A stretch of 64,000 nt of DNA from Amblyomma americanum (lineage: Eukaryota; Arthropoda; Arachnida; Ixodida; Ixodidae): assembly GCF_052857255.1 (NCBI RefSeq), contig NC_135506.1:78662324-78726323 (forward strand), read 5' to 3'. Of this stretch, positions 19,386 to 31,228 are shown piece after piece (position 1 is the stretch's first letter; every line of letters starts with the position of its first letter). The position numbers were made by a program, and so were the translations under genes. The notes under the pieces are model-generated. The model had not been told where the DNA came from. It did no database searches and worked only from the letters and a program-made list of their open reading frames with translations.

Positions 19386-19985
19386 CTCAACGCATTCTGA
19401 GGTCATCGTGCAAAGAGCTGGACAAGGAATTTGAGTGCAGTGGAAAAGTCCTTTTGCAAGAGGAGTGCAACGATTACTTCAGATATGGCTGATCAGTTTA
19501 CAGGAGGACAGCTTCGTTAAGCACTTTATGAATCTCTTAGCCGTACTACAGCATATTGCCGAGCTGCGTTGTCTAACCTGAATCATCGGCATGCAGCAAA
19601 CATTAAAATAAATGTACCCCAACCGAGGTTCTGCCCAGCACCCCACCACAAGTTCTGCCCAGGGCCCCACCGCAAGCCCGGCACCCCACTCCAGGTCCTG
19701 ACTCCTGCCCGATCGAGCCCTGCCTATAGGCACACCACCTGAAGCGCCTCACAGCTGCTAAGTGGAATAGTACCATGATTGCGAAAAGTAACCAGGGTGC
19801 AAGGTTTGCATCTCCGTTGTATAGGGCAGCCCTTCCCTAGAGACGAGTGTTGGATTCTGAGGACATCCTAGGGTTCTTACCCTGCACATATTTGTCACTC
19901 CAAGCAAGATGCCAGCCATGCAGCCTGGTTACTTTCGAAGTCTAAATCGACAATGCTAGTCTAGCCAGCAGCCGGTTTTGCATGT
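19386..19985. other. Unassigned spacer
   Basis: It includes a short run of CCCCAC-rich repeats at 19615-19700. There is no domain or RNA gene. Confidence 0.4.
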
Positions 19986-19998
19986 GCCGGTCTTCGAA

Positions 19999-20232
19999 AG
20001 CTGGATACCATTGCTCAAAAACTGGATGCCATGGTTTGAAAGCTGGATACCAATGTTTGAAAGTTGGATGCCAGTCCGAGACCTTTACTGGCCCAGGTTC
20101 TAGAAAGCTGGATGTCATTATTCGAAAGCCGGATTCCAATGTTCGACGACTGGATACCAATGTTAGAAGGCTGGATGCAAATGTTCGAAACCTGGATGCC
20201 GATGTTCGAAAGCTGGATGCCAATCTGAGACC
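19999..20232 (+). repeat. 21-bp minisatellite with higher-order pattern
   Basis: About ten units of a 21-bp motif like CTGGATGCCAATGTTCGAAA follow one another. Twice (20068-20100 and 20217-20250) a unit runs into a GAGACCTTTACTGGCCCA block, suggesting a larger repeat of about 150 bases. As 21 is seven codons, one frame gives a heptad-like RRLDANV repeat; I consider that a by-product. Confidence 0.85.
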
Positions 20233-20425
20233 TTTACTGGCCCATGTCGCAGAACGAACGCCAGGCCTACGTTGGATTCTTGATCGGCCGTACGTTGGCC
20301 CTAAATTGAAAGTAGGGCCAATGTGTCAAAATGGCAAATGCCAGTGTAGGACCGATGTTCGTGCCAATTTTTGCCAATGATAGCCCAACGTTTGACCAAT
20401 GCTGTTGTACTGCCTGGGGCCACTG
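20233..20425. repeat. Palindrome-rich element with TTGGCC/GGCCAA steps
   Basis: Alternating words such as ACGTTGGCCCTAAATTG, GTAGGGCCAATGTGTC and GCCAATGATAGCCCAACG end at GTACTGCCTGGGGCC. A similar element at 46075-46200 ends GTGCTGCCTGGGCGC. It is probably a small non-autonomous element; the class is unknown. Confidence 0.45.
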
Positions 20426-22480
20426 GACCAGGGAGCAAATCATCACAGACTCGTGAAATAAATTCGATTTCTTAGATAACCAGGAGTTGTGGAAATTTTA
20501 TTTATCAAATGAAGAATCCATACACGTTTGTTTGCCAAATCTGCAATGCAGGTGTGTTCACGCGTGTAGTCGTGGCAGCTGTGATGCATTTAATGGTGAT
20601 CGTGCGGGTTGCATGCAAGTCGTGGCGGGTGTCTATTGCTTGAGATATTTTTTGGCTGATAATGTGTGCGGTGTTGTGCATGTGGAAAAGGCGTCAGGGC
20701 TGCCAATTCGGCGAACGGCCACGAACATGTGCAGCAAGTGTGGTGCCGCAATGCTGGATATGTTATATGTGGATATGATGGCTATGTGCAAAGTGCCGCC
20801 TTAACCATGTTAGCTGCTGGGCAAGTTCACTATCGTGTTTTAGGGTTGGTTGTTTCTGGCTGTTGTGGTGCATAGTGCCTTCGTATTTTTTTCAGGATCG
20901 TTGCAGGGCTGGCAATGTCTATGTGGCTGTGGATGCACGGGTTCCTACGGCATAGTTTTGAATTTATGTACCTTTGAGTTCTTGTTAGAATTTTTACAGC
21001 TCGCTCGGTGTACGTTCGCGATTGCTGTGGTGGTAGTGTTCGTATGCATGCGTGTATAATCGGTGGAGCTTCTGTGCGTTCCTTGCCCATGCAGGTGCAT
21101 CTTTGGCGATTCTGTTGAAAACGCGCAATTCGCCGCCACATGAACATCACGAGTGCCGTCATCAACACATTGACGTTGCTGCTTGCCGGGTCAAAGCAAG
21201 TCGGGACGAGTGCCTTCAACTTCTTGTCTAAACGATTAGACACTAGCGCGCGTACAGTGGAGACAGCTTTTATCGGTTCTTTCTGGCATAGTGCTTGTTG
21301 TGGTCGTCTTCAGAGTACCTTCGTGTGCTGCCACAGAATAAGGGCTCGTAGGTGTGACGATGTCAGTGGCGTTCTCTGTGTAGCTGTGATGGGGTCGGTC
21401 TAAGCGACTGGACTTGCTTGCTGGCTGTGGTTTTCGATTGTGTGTGGTATGTATAGGCTGCCAGCACTGCGACGATCCTGGTAGCTTGGATGACTTGGAC
21501 GCGCCAATACGCGGCAGCGACAGCGGGAATGATACGCTTGTGGCTGACGACTACAATCAGAAGGTGGGGTTCTGATTGTAGTCGTCGTGAAAGCTCTTCT
21601 GTGCACCTGTGTTTCGGAGGGGGTAGGTTGCTGTATAGATGGTGTTGTGCCCATTAATGCGTGCGGAGTAGTCCTGTAGTGTGTGACCAGTGCGGCACAT
21701 GGAAGCCCCGCAAGAGGAACAGAAGTGATGTCGCTAGAGCGATTGCGCTTAAAAAACGCACTTCGCCGATGCGTGAATAATATGTGAACTCTTGGCCGTC
21801 AGCACGATGGCGACGCTTGTTGCCTCAGTAAAAGTCCCGGTATGTTCGCGATAGTTGTGATGTTGGTGTCGGTATGCATGCGTGTAGTCGTGGATTGTAG
21901 GGGTGTAGCTTCTGTGTGTGCCTAGCACATGGCTGCAGATTGTTCATCTCTGGCGATATGTTGAAAAGGAACATTTCGCCGATGCATGAAGAACATCATG
22001 AGTGCCGTCATCAAAACAAGGGCCCTCACGGTAGCGACAGCTGGGATGGTTGAGTTATGGCAGGTGATTACGGTGGCTGTGTTTGCGCGGATTCATTTGG
22101 TGCAATTTGTATTGTGGCCGTCATTGTGTACGTTCGTGTTCTTGTTAGAAAGTCTGCGTTGTGCGCAGATGTGCACGCAAAGGTTTTTCATGTGTGTAGT
22201 TGCTGCGGCAGCTCTAAAGCATGTAGCGCTGATTGTACTCGTTGCAGGTCAGGGTGGCTGGAGTTTTCTGGATGCTGTCGTGTAGAGAAGGCGTACAGGG
22301 TGGGTCGTTGCGTGGTAACAGCCACGAGGAAGAAGAACAGGACTGATGACGCCCGCGCAGAAATGCTTCACTTTCAAGCAGCAAATCCGAAATGGTGCCA
22401 GGAGCCAGATGAGTCAACCTGCAGAAAATGGAAACTTGGGATTCAGAGAAAGACAGATACTGACGCTATATAGTCATAAT
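20426..22480 (+). repeat. GT-rich module region 1
   Basis: The strand is GT-rich and carries the recurrent motif near 21139 (CATGAACATCACGAGTGCCG) and 21985 (CATGAAGAACATCATGAGTG). The right end has CTGCAGAAAATGGAAACTTG, echoed at the end of the other modules. Open frames here are hydrophobic and Cys/Val rich, as expected from GT-rich DNA. I do not call a gene. Confidence 0.4.
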
Positions 22481-23139
22481 TCGCCGTGTGCGGGAGTTTG
22501 ACCAGGAGCTGCCACGTCAGCCCCCGCCGTCGAAACCGAGCGCTCGCTTATGCCTAGTCACGTGACAACCATGACTTCACTCAACAGCAGCTACGCCGAA
22601 GCCATGCGCTCGCCCTCTTCATATTGCCTCTGCTTCCTCTCAGCTGATGATAACGTATTGCAGCAGCTTTCAGCAATTCAACGGCAGGAGTCGCCATGGA
22701 TGATCCAAGCGAGATGCAACCAAGTTTAGACAAGCTTTACCAGGATAACTCTGAAGCTTTGGTTTTTGTTACTCAGGATTAGCCAGATTAAAAAGTTTGC
22801 CTAATTTTTTTAGTACATGTCACACATGCGTGTTCCTCAAAGCAAACAAGAAATCTGCGCAGGCATGCTTTGCTAAAAGGCGGGCAGGAATATATTTATT
22901 GCACACAAAGTTTGGTTTTTGCTCATTTTGAGAATATTTTCTACCTCTTCCACGCTCTTGCCAACGAAGCCGAACTACCACGAAATGAAGATTACAGCAC
23001 AAGTTAATGGTGTACAGAAATGTGGCAACTTTGCTGCCGTCCGGGTGCAGCCTCTCGATTAGCCATCCAATATCGGCACGAAATGAAGAGCCAACTGAGA
23101 TGCCCGAAATCTGAGATCATGAACGGCAGTTTATCTATA
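22481..23139. other. Unassigned spacer
   Basis: A short stretch near 22535-22570 resembles the end of repeat R in inverse orientation. Nothing else is recognised. Confidence 0.35.
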
Positions 23140-23492
23140 TATCTTAATAGGTAGCTATAGAAAGGAAAATGGTAGGTGTAACGTTAAGAGACCGGAAACG
23201 GGAAGAGTGGGAAGGGAACAAACGCGGGTTAATGACATCCTAGTCGAAATCAAGAGGAAGAAATGCGCTAGGGCATGGCATATAATGCGGAGGCAAGATA
23301 AGCGCTAGTCATTGAGGGCGACTGAGTGGATTCCAAGAGAAGGCAAGCGCAGCAGGGGGCGGCAGAAAGTTAGGTGGGCGAATGAGATTCAGATATCTGC
23401 AGGCGTAGGACGGCCGCAGCCGACACAGGGCAGGAATAATTGGAGAGACATGGATCGAGGCCTTGCCCTGCAGTGGGCGTAGGCAGGCTGAT
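23140..23492 (+). pseudogene. LINE C-terminal relic of another family
   Basis: One plus frame reads RRQDKR.SLRATEWIPR, then GKRSRGRQKVRWANEI and NNWRDMDRGLALQWA before the end. The R-GR-x-RW-x-EI and W-R-x-M-x-R-x-x-A-x-QW pattern is typical of the C-terminus of a common arthropod LINE group lacking RNase H. There are internal stops and only about 110 codons remain. Confidence 0.7.
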
Positions 23493-24559
23493 GAAGCATT
23501 TACTGGTAGCCATACACCGGTACTGTTTGAACAGAGTTTAAAACCCGTTTAATTTCACTCTCGCTACTTAAAGCGTTGTGGCAGGGGATAATTATTACAG
23601 AATTCTTCACAGGTACACCTGGCGCCATAATCAGTGCCTGAAGCCGTAGGCATTCGAAAAAGATATTTTGGTCCTTATGTAATTTGTTTGGCATGCCATT
23701 CAAATTCAGTTTATTTGAGCATTCTTTGTGGGCACTGATACAACGGCCACATTCCTATATCAAGTGAAGTGTCGCATTGCTTAGCTCGCCCTCATAAGCA
23801 GGCTACATTCCAAGGTTTGTAACTTTTCTAATGCTAATCGGAGATTCGCGTCCCTCGCTGGCTATTCAGATGTTGATAAGTTATTTTAGGGAAGCAAATG
23901 TAGCATAAACCCTCGAGTTTCCAAACAGCTGGTGCTGCACCATCACTTTCTTTCCAGAGAAGAGCGCGAGTTGTCAATACTTACTGGTCTAGCACAGCTA
24001 CAACTGAGAGCACTGCTGTACTTTAACACGTCTGAATAGAACAATTTCACTGCATAGATTCACAAAAATACACCACTGTATGAAATCCACCGCCTCTGCT
24101 GGATTTCTTTGTCGTGAAAAGCCAACAGTTCTGGTCGGAAAAACAATATGTGTGTAAATAATTGTCTCCTGCTTGAACGCAGCAGCTCATCAAATTAAAT
24201 TTGCAAAATAGACGTTGCAGGAAGGGAGATTTGCTTACTATTGCTTTTGGTCCTAAAACTATGGCTCTTCAAGTGTTGAGAAATCCGCAAAAAGTTTGGA
24301 ATTGGTGTAATGCAATCAGAAAATACCGCTTCCTGTTCACTGACCTTTGCTGTGGCCCCAGCAGTGCAAGTGTTTGCCACATGGAGGCACTGACACTGCT
24401 TTTATTACCATATATGGCAGTGGTCCCACAGAGCTGCTGAACCTTCTTCTTCGAAAAGTACCGAAAGTTTGTTACCTGCATGCTACATATGTATTTAGCT
24501 AGTACGGTCATATGAAAAGAGCTAGGCTGTCAATGAACTCACCGTGCAGCACGTGAATT
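23493..24559. other. Unassigned spacer
   Basis: Only short frames are present. I see no repeat family that I recognise. Confidence 0.35.
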
Positions 24560-25600
24560 TCACCCGGGGTGGAATCGCAGAATGTGGCGAAGTCTCGTCA
24601 CTGCCACAGCGGTGAATGTCCGGAGTGCCAAGTTGTCGCTGGAGAGTGCTGGTAGAGCTCTGTGATGCTGGCGCGCCACTGGTCGCCAGTATCCCCACAG
24701 CATGTCATCGATAGTCGTGTTGGCAGTCGTGCTCGTCGTAGTAACTGCAGCTGGTGCCATCGGTGTCCGTCCAAGTATCTTTTGAATTTGGCAATGCTTT
24801 GTGTGGTGTATCAGTTCCTGTAAAACGTGGGCTGTTGGTGTTGCTTGGTGTCATGTTTTAAAAACTTTACAGGTTTCCCAAGCCCCGTCTGCGGTTAGTG
24901 CTGCATGATTCTTGTGTTGGTACAATTTTTAAGGTAGTGTTTGTACGTATTAATACTATATTTGAATGCAGTGTAGCAGCGCGTAGAACCTTGCGGTCTA
25001 TTGTGTTGATCAATCTGTTCGTGTTCATTGCTGTTCATAATTTTGTGGTTGTGGAGGTATACGATTAACGGTTCTTCTTATGTTCGTGAGCATGGTTGCA
25101 TTGACAGTGTCAGCGTTGTCATGTTCACTACTTGATATGTGTCTAATTCTTATTGTGTTCTCGGACCTCACCCACGTTTTTGTTCTGGCTATGCTGGCTG
25201 TGTTGCGTTCGCTAAGTTTGTCGCTGGGGGGATGGTGTCATGTGTAGTGTTGGCTAGATAGGGGAGCCGCCGGCATGAAAAACAGCAGCAGTGCAAGGTG
25301 CTCCTGGCACCTGGCCGATTGCTGGCACCATGAAGAACAAGAGAAGCGTCGCTGTGGGCAATAAAGGTGGCTCTCGGTGGCAGAAAGACTGGCTCAATCC
25401 TGCAGACACCGTACTGAGGCTTTGAGCGAGAGGCTGTGCTCCAGGTAAGGGGTTCAGTCGCCTTGTGAGCCAGCTGCGCTCAGGGTCTTGACTGGCTGCA
25501 GAAATAAGAGATACAGACTTTCTAAATGTTAATTCGCCAACAGTGTCAGTTACATAGCTTCCCATCCGCACTGCGATAATCCACAACTCACGGCGTGGAC
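24560..25600 (+). repeat. GT-rich module region 2
   Basis: It carries the paired motif at 25274 (CATGAAAAACAGCAGCAGTG) and 25329 (CATGAAGAACAAGAGAAGCG), 55 bases apart, followed by a CTGGCTGCAGAAATAAGAG end block near 25490. The layout is the same as in other modules. Confidence 0.4.
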
Positions 25601-25994
25601 CTTTGAGGAAACGTATCGAACAGAGAAACGAACAGGGTAACGCGCAGCTCTGAATATTTCTCTGCGTAATGCTGGTCAGCCTTTATCCACTGGTTTTGTT
25701 CTGAGCTCCATGTCACTAGAATGCACATGGCGACCGTGTGCCATCTATCGACACCGCCCCAATACGAAATGTATGGCAACCATGCAGCATACGCAGGCGA
25801 CGCGCCAGTGCAGAGCCTAGAAGCTGACGGCCGCTACACGGCGCATGAACGCGCTTGTGATAAGGGCAAGAAAGTGTCCGGCATCACCAGGGCCACCACG
25901 ACCACGGACCTCGGAGCTGCGGCGGGGCGGGCATGTTCTACCAGCGCCAAAACTAAAAAGCCAAATACAAATCCGAGCGCCACTCCGAACTCCT

Positions 25995-26095
25995 CCACTA
26001 TGGAGTCTTCCACTTCTTAATCCCCCAACTCCCGGCATGTTCAGATGTCCGTTTAGAGTTATGCACATCTACTGCGCCTTTCATATTTCCTTCTG
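25995..26095 (+). mobile_element. Degenerate SINE 3' tail
   Basis: It shows decayed versions of the tail: CCACTATGGAGTCTTCC, TTCAGATGTCCG and CTACTGCGCCTTTCATATTTCC. The decay suggests an old copy. Confidence 0.5.
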
Positions 26096-26234
26096 CATGT
26101 GCACAGTAGTTAAGTGCAAGCCTGTGACGAAAACCAACATTTTAAAAGAATAAATGAAGGAAAATACGCGACTCTGTTTAGTATGAGCTGAGGTGAAACA
26201 GCCAATACGAGTAAGATCTTCTATCAGGGCCTGC

Positions 26235-29200
26235 ATCACACACGTGCTAAATATAATGCAGGCTCCGCGAGTGCATTCGACAGGAACTGCTGGGCAGGTA
26301 AAAATCTCGCAATGCAACAAATTGAGCATAGGTTCCATGGCGCTTTTTATCAGGGCGACTTTTAAGCCTTCTAGACTTATTCAGCACAGACTCCACCGTC
26401 CGAGTAGCACAACGTTCTTATGATATGCTGATGAAAAATCACAATACGCGGCGTGGTTCGACCCTGCATACTGTACAGTTTTGAGCAGTAAGGCCGCTGA
26501 GTTACAAAAAAAGTGCCGACAACAGACAAGTGCCGAAGAGGGGAAATGGCGCTCCTTCGCGCAACACTCAATGGGTCGCTGATGCCCCCTTTAACATTTA
26601 ACAGTTATTGTTGCTTCCAGGGATTGGCTAACGTCAGCAGTTGTTAGCGACATTCGATAGACGGAGCACCGGCCAATGACACACCCGACAAAAAGTATCT
26701 GTGAGTGCATAGCCTTCCAAAGTGAGTGTTATTACTTGCTATGCACCTATAAAAACCATCGATGAAATAGTAGTGCTCGTACACGTTATTCTCTCCATCT
26801 CTAATGAACAGGAGCGAATTTGAAAAAAATTAATTCCCAGAACGTGTAAATCATCTCTGCGTTGCATGGGTGCGTTTTTACTTTGCCAGAAGACAAGCGT
26901 GTGAAGAAAGGATGATCGCCATACAGCTTTCCATTACCTCGATGTCCTTAGCAGCTATTTCTCAGCTTTGCGAAAACGGAGAACATATGCTGTGCTCACC
27001 AGTACTACGCCGAAGGTGATCTGAGACCGGCTTGGATGAGGTCTATGATGCGGGGAGAGTATCGAGGAGTCGAGGCACAGACGCAGCTTCGGTTACCGCT
27101 TGCTTCACGAAACCTGCAGTGTTGGCAGCCAACGAGTTTCGGGTTCCATTGCCGCTGCTCGTCTAATGTCAACTAAGTTGTCTTCGGCCGTTTGTTATTA
27201 TCCTCTTCACTGGTGTAAAGGTTTTGTCAAAGCTTTGCTCTCGTCTCGTGATGTGTCGCAAGTTTTCTCTGTATTGAAGAAGGCTGTTCTGTATCTTTTT
27301 GCTGATTCCGTTGTGATGTCCCCATTTGTGCTTACTTCGGTTAGGGTCAAGTCGTGTTATGTGTCGGAGCGTTGCTAGAAGAGTGGCCGCCATTCTCAAG
27401 AGGAACTGGGGTGATGCGGATGGCCTCGACACCGGGGCAGGTGCTGACTTCCGCGCTGCCTGGATGGGACACTGACACATTCATAACGCACGCGCAGATT
27501 TCGTCTGGGTAAACGGCAAAGCGGCTCACGGTAGGTGTTCAGCTGGCGGCCTGGACCGATAGCCTGCAGAGAAGCCTTTCTTGCGATCATCGCATTTAAA
27601 AACCTGGCATCCGCCGTCCATGCCACGAAATTCGGAGGGTGTCAGAACATTTTTTGACGCGGCAATGAATTTCATTACGTCATCGTGGTCAACGCATCTG
27701 CGCACGACCAGGAAGCATTGCTTGGACATGTGGATAAATTTGGATCATTGTGCATAACATGTGAGTCCCTTTCTGGAATCAGTAAGCATAGTTTCGACGC
27801 CCGGAGCTTATGTACAAATCAGGGGACAAAGTAAGCCAATTCATGGTATCCCTGTCAGCAACTCTCCCCACATGATGACGAATTATGGGATCGTGTTGCT
27901 ATTAGCGGAAAGCTTGACAGCGAGTTTCATCTTAATGGATGACTAATGAAGAACTCTAGGCGTTGATAAGTAATGCAGAGTAATGGTACTTACTCGTGAC
28001 TTGTCAGTAATTTTGGAAGACCACTTGAGTGTGACATCAGCATCACACATGCTTTCTGAAGCACATTCCTATGAACATAGGGTTCTAGCTCGCGACAGAC
28101 AAATAAGCCAGAGGGCATAGGAGCTCACCACATTGCATTCTCTCTGGTATCGCAAGCCGTGGTGATGCTCGTAAGGGCCATAGCGAGACAGTCCGGAGTG
28201 CACCCACCCTCTTCAGTTCCATGGGTGCGATCAGGATGCTTCCCATCTTATGCCATTCTTGCTGTTGTGCCTCCAAAGTTAGTCCTCGTCATTGCAGCTG
28301 GGATAGTAGCACTAGGTGAAATCATCTTGGTTCATGGTGCTTTTCGGCGGCTGGGATGTACTGGCACCGCGGCACCACGTCCACAGGAGGCCTAAGAGCT
28401 CTCCCGTATCCCTCCCTGTCCCGTCACAGCTGCGGCCATCTTATCCCCAACGTCTTTCTAGCCTCATCTGTCCGCATCTCCTCTTTCATGCATGTCGCAA
28501 ACACAGATGTCCTTTTCCATAAAGCTTGAGTCGACAATACTAATAATTGTTTATATTGGTTTGGTTTATGAACTTAACGTCACGAAGCAACTCTCAAAAC
28601 GCTATGATGGGCGCCGTAGTGAACGGTTCCGGAAATTTCGACCACCTGGGGTTCTTAACGCGCACAGACATCGCACAGTACAAGGGCCTCTAGAGTATCG
28701 CCTCCACCGAAATTTGACCGCTGTGGCCGGGATCGAAGCCGCGTCTTTCGGGAAAGTGGCCGAGCGCCATAACCACTGAGCCACCGCGGCGACCCTTCAT
28801 TTCTCATTCTTGTTTTCTTGTCCTTGTGTCGTTGTGGTATTGCTGTGCATCCAGTGGTGGTTAAGGCGACGGGCGTCTTGTCTGTCAGGTGTTAACACTT
28901 ATGTGTCTCACTCTAGCGGTGGTATTGCCGTCCGCATGTTTTTGTTGCTGCGTTCGTCAATATGAATGGCTCTTCGCGATTATTGCTGTGGGATATTCTT
29001 AGTGCTTGGTTCGTGATATCGAGGAAACTGGCAGAATCACTCATCGCACCTTGTGCTTGTGCTTATGTTGTATTTGTCGTTAATGTTATGCAAAGAGCCT
29101 TTTTGTCTGTTGTTCGATGTGGTGTAATTTTAATAATGCAGGCGTCTAGGTGGCACTTTGGTGGTGCATGTGAGGAGTGTGAGGAGTCAGGACAGCAGGC

Positions 29201-30900
29201 GGCGCAAGCGCGAGAACCGGCGCCGCCGCAAGACCTGCGTGATTTGCTGCATCGACAGCATGAAAAACAGCAGGAGTGCCGCTGCGGAAGTATTTTTGTG
29301 CAACGCTGAAAGGTCGTATTCGAACAGACGATGGAGCGATCAAAGTACGCGGAGGTGTTTGTCATGCATTGCACGGGTTTCCGTCGGTCCCAGCGCAATA
29401 ATGTCATGGCCTTCAAAATAGCAGCACAGCACATATTTGAGGCCTTGCATACTAACCAAGCCGTCTTTATAGTGATCCGCTTCTCGCCTGCATTTTTGCC
29501 TATGTAGTACTAAAGTGCAGTTTATGGTATTTGGCTTTGATCGTAGATGTTTATGGTCTGCGTTCGGCTGGTTATTTCCGTCCAAGACACTTTTCCGCTA
29601 ACGTTAGCCTCGTTTGTTTCCAGTTGTTCGAAGGTTGTGGTTCTCTTGCGCGGTTTCGTGTTCTTAGTGCTGGCCGTCCTCGTACCGCTGCTCTCGTTCA
29701 CGAAAATCTCATTGTAGGACATTACAGTCGATTGTGATTGTGACGTGGGTGTGAAGGTGGCTTCCGTTTTTGTGTAATGTTGGTGCTTGGTTTGGTTAGA
29801 GAGCTTCCGCGTAATGGGCGTATAGCTTTCGGGGTCTTAGACCACCGTTTTCATGGTGAAGAGCATTGATGCCGTAATTTTCGATGGCGTTAAAACGATT
29901 GCTCGTCCGCGTAGTATAGGCAGAGCTGAAACAATGGCGTGGTTGTGCATGTTGTCGTCATTGCAGCACTAATAAATGTGGCTGGGATTAGAGGGCTAGG
30001 TGGTGGCTGTAATAGCTGGCATTAATTTGTCTTTGAATGGTGGCGTTACTCTTGCAGTGAATCGCACGTAGATCATTTGTGGTGTTCAGTGCCTGTATTG
30101 TTTACCCCTTGCTGTTGTGACGTTGGTAGTGTAGTTTAGGTGCCTATGTTCTCCAGTGCAGCGCAAGGCAGCACGCAACAACACATGACACACAAGTGAA
30201 TGTGTTGAAAAGGCGTTTTTCCCGCCCATGAAGAACAACAGAAGTGCCGGCGAATGCGCCCAGAGAATTCCACGGCTGCCGTGTCAGTGGCGCAAACTGA
30301 CCTTGCTATGACCATACTCCTTTTCGTATATCGTTATATGTAACACATTCTTTAAGCATAGAGGGTCCCCATACCGCTGAGAGAAACAGGAATGGAGTGC
30401 CTAAGCGAATGTGCTGCAAAGGCGAAAATCACCGGTGCATGGAGAACAGCAGGAATGACCGCGTTCTTGATGTAGGAGTAGTTTTTCGTATGGCTGCTTT
30501 GGGAGTTTTCCACTATGGTTGGTATGCATGCAACATATTCGTCATAGTCGTCATGATAGAGGAAATCACTGCTGCTGTGACTGAGGAGGGTCGATGCACT
30601 GGCGTCGAGCAAACGCTGTCTGTCAGGTGTTGTGTTACAGTGTGGATGTGGTGTGGGCGTACAGGATACTGCATGAAGAACAGTGCGAATACTGGGGTCC
30701 TTAATGCAGGTGTTATGTTGGTAAGGCTGCTTATCTGTGGAAATGGCTGGTATCCATGTGATGGTCAAAGCTAGTCTTGTGGTGTGTTTATGAGTGTAGT
30801 CATTGCAGCCACAATTATTGCTGGTGCGATTGTACAGGAAGGGTGCATTGGGGCCTAGCCCATGGTGTTATTTGCTGGGTGTTGTACGTACTACAGACAA
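26235..30900. repeat. Second tandem duplication, left copy
   Basis: It corresponds in order to 34775-38640. Landmarks are CAATGCAACAAATTGAG, TGACACACCCGA, GAAGCATTGCTTGGACATGTGG, ATGTCCTTTTCCATAAAGC, and the minus SINE2 at 28557. Copies have diverged by many small changes. The left copy holds about 720 bases (28795-29513) that are absent on the right. Confidence 0.85.
28557..28794 (-). mobile_element. SINE2, full length with tRNA-like head, minus strand
   Basis: On the minus strand the head reads CCGCGGTGGCTCAGTGGTTA, giving an A box, and GGCTTCGATCCCGG, giving a B box. The body follows with CCCCAGGTGGTCGAAATTTCC and the tail ends in a CGTTAAGTTCATAAACC type sequence. It is the best-preserved SINE2 here and shows that its head and body are related to the Ruka-like SINE while the tail differs. 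Confidence 0.85.
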
Positions 30901-30990
30901 TGGCGGTCGATGACTGCTCTCTACATGTGGAATAGAAGAAGCTCCTCAGTCCAAATCACTTCAGGCTATCGTAGATGTGAAATAGGCTTT
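28795..30990 (+). repeat. GT-rich module region 3
   Basis: The motif occurs at 29259, 30227, 30438 and 30672. Part of this region (from 29514) is duplicated at 37317 onward, so two module copies arose with the block duplication. No open frame is shared intact between the two. Confidence 0.4.
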
Positions 30991-30994
30991 TAGT

Positions 30995-31228
30995 TTTTTT
31001 TCATGGGATCTAAAGTTCAAAAGCACGTCAAGCTATGTGGGACGCCGTAGTGGAAGGCTCGGAAATATTCAGACGACCCGGGGCTCTTTAACCTGCACAA
31101 ACGCACAGCACACGAGCCTCAACATTTCGCCTGCATCGAAATGCGACCGCTGCGGCCGGGGTCAAACCCGCGTCTTTTGGGTCAGCAGACGAACGTTATA
31201 ACCACTGAGCCACTTCGACTGCTGAGAA
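30995..31228 (-). mobile_element. SINE2, minus strand, with head
   Basis: The minus-strand head includes GTGGCTCAGTGGTTATAACG and a decayed B box (GGGTTTGACCCC). The tail is degraded around TCATGGGATCTAAAG. It is older than the copy at 28557. Confidence 0.75.

Noticed and set aside
19982..20250. CRISPR-like array
   Set aside because: The units are contiguous, with no spacers, and the genome is eukaryotic.
19982..20380. Heptad-like repeat protein
   Set aside because: The 21-bp minisatellite creates seven-residue periodicity automatically; no start context or conservation.
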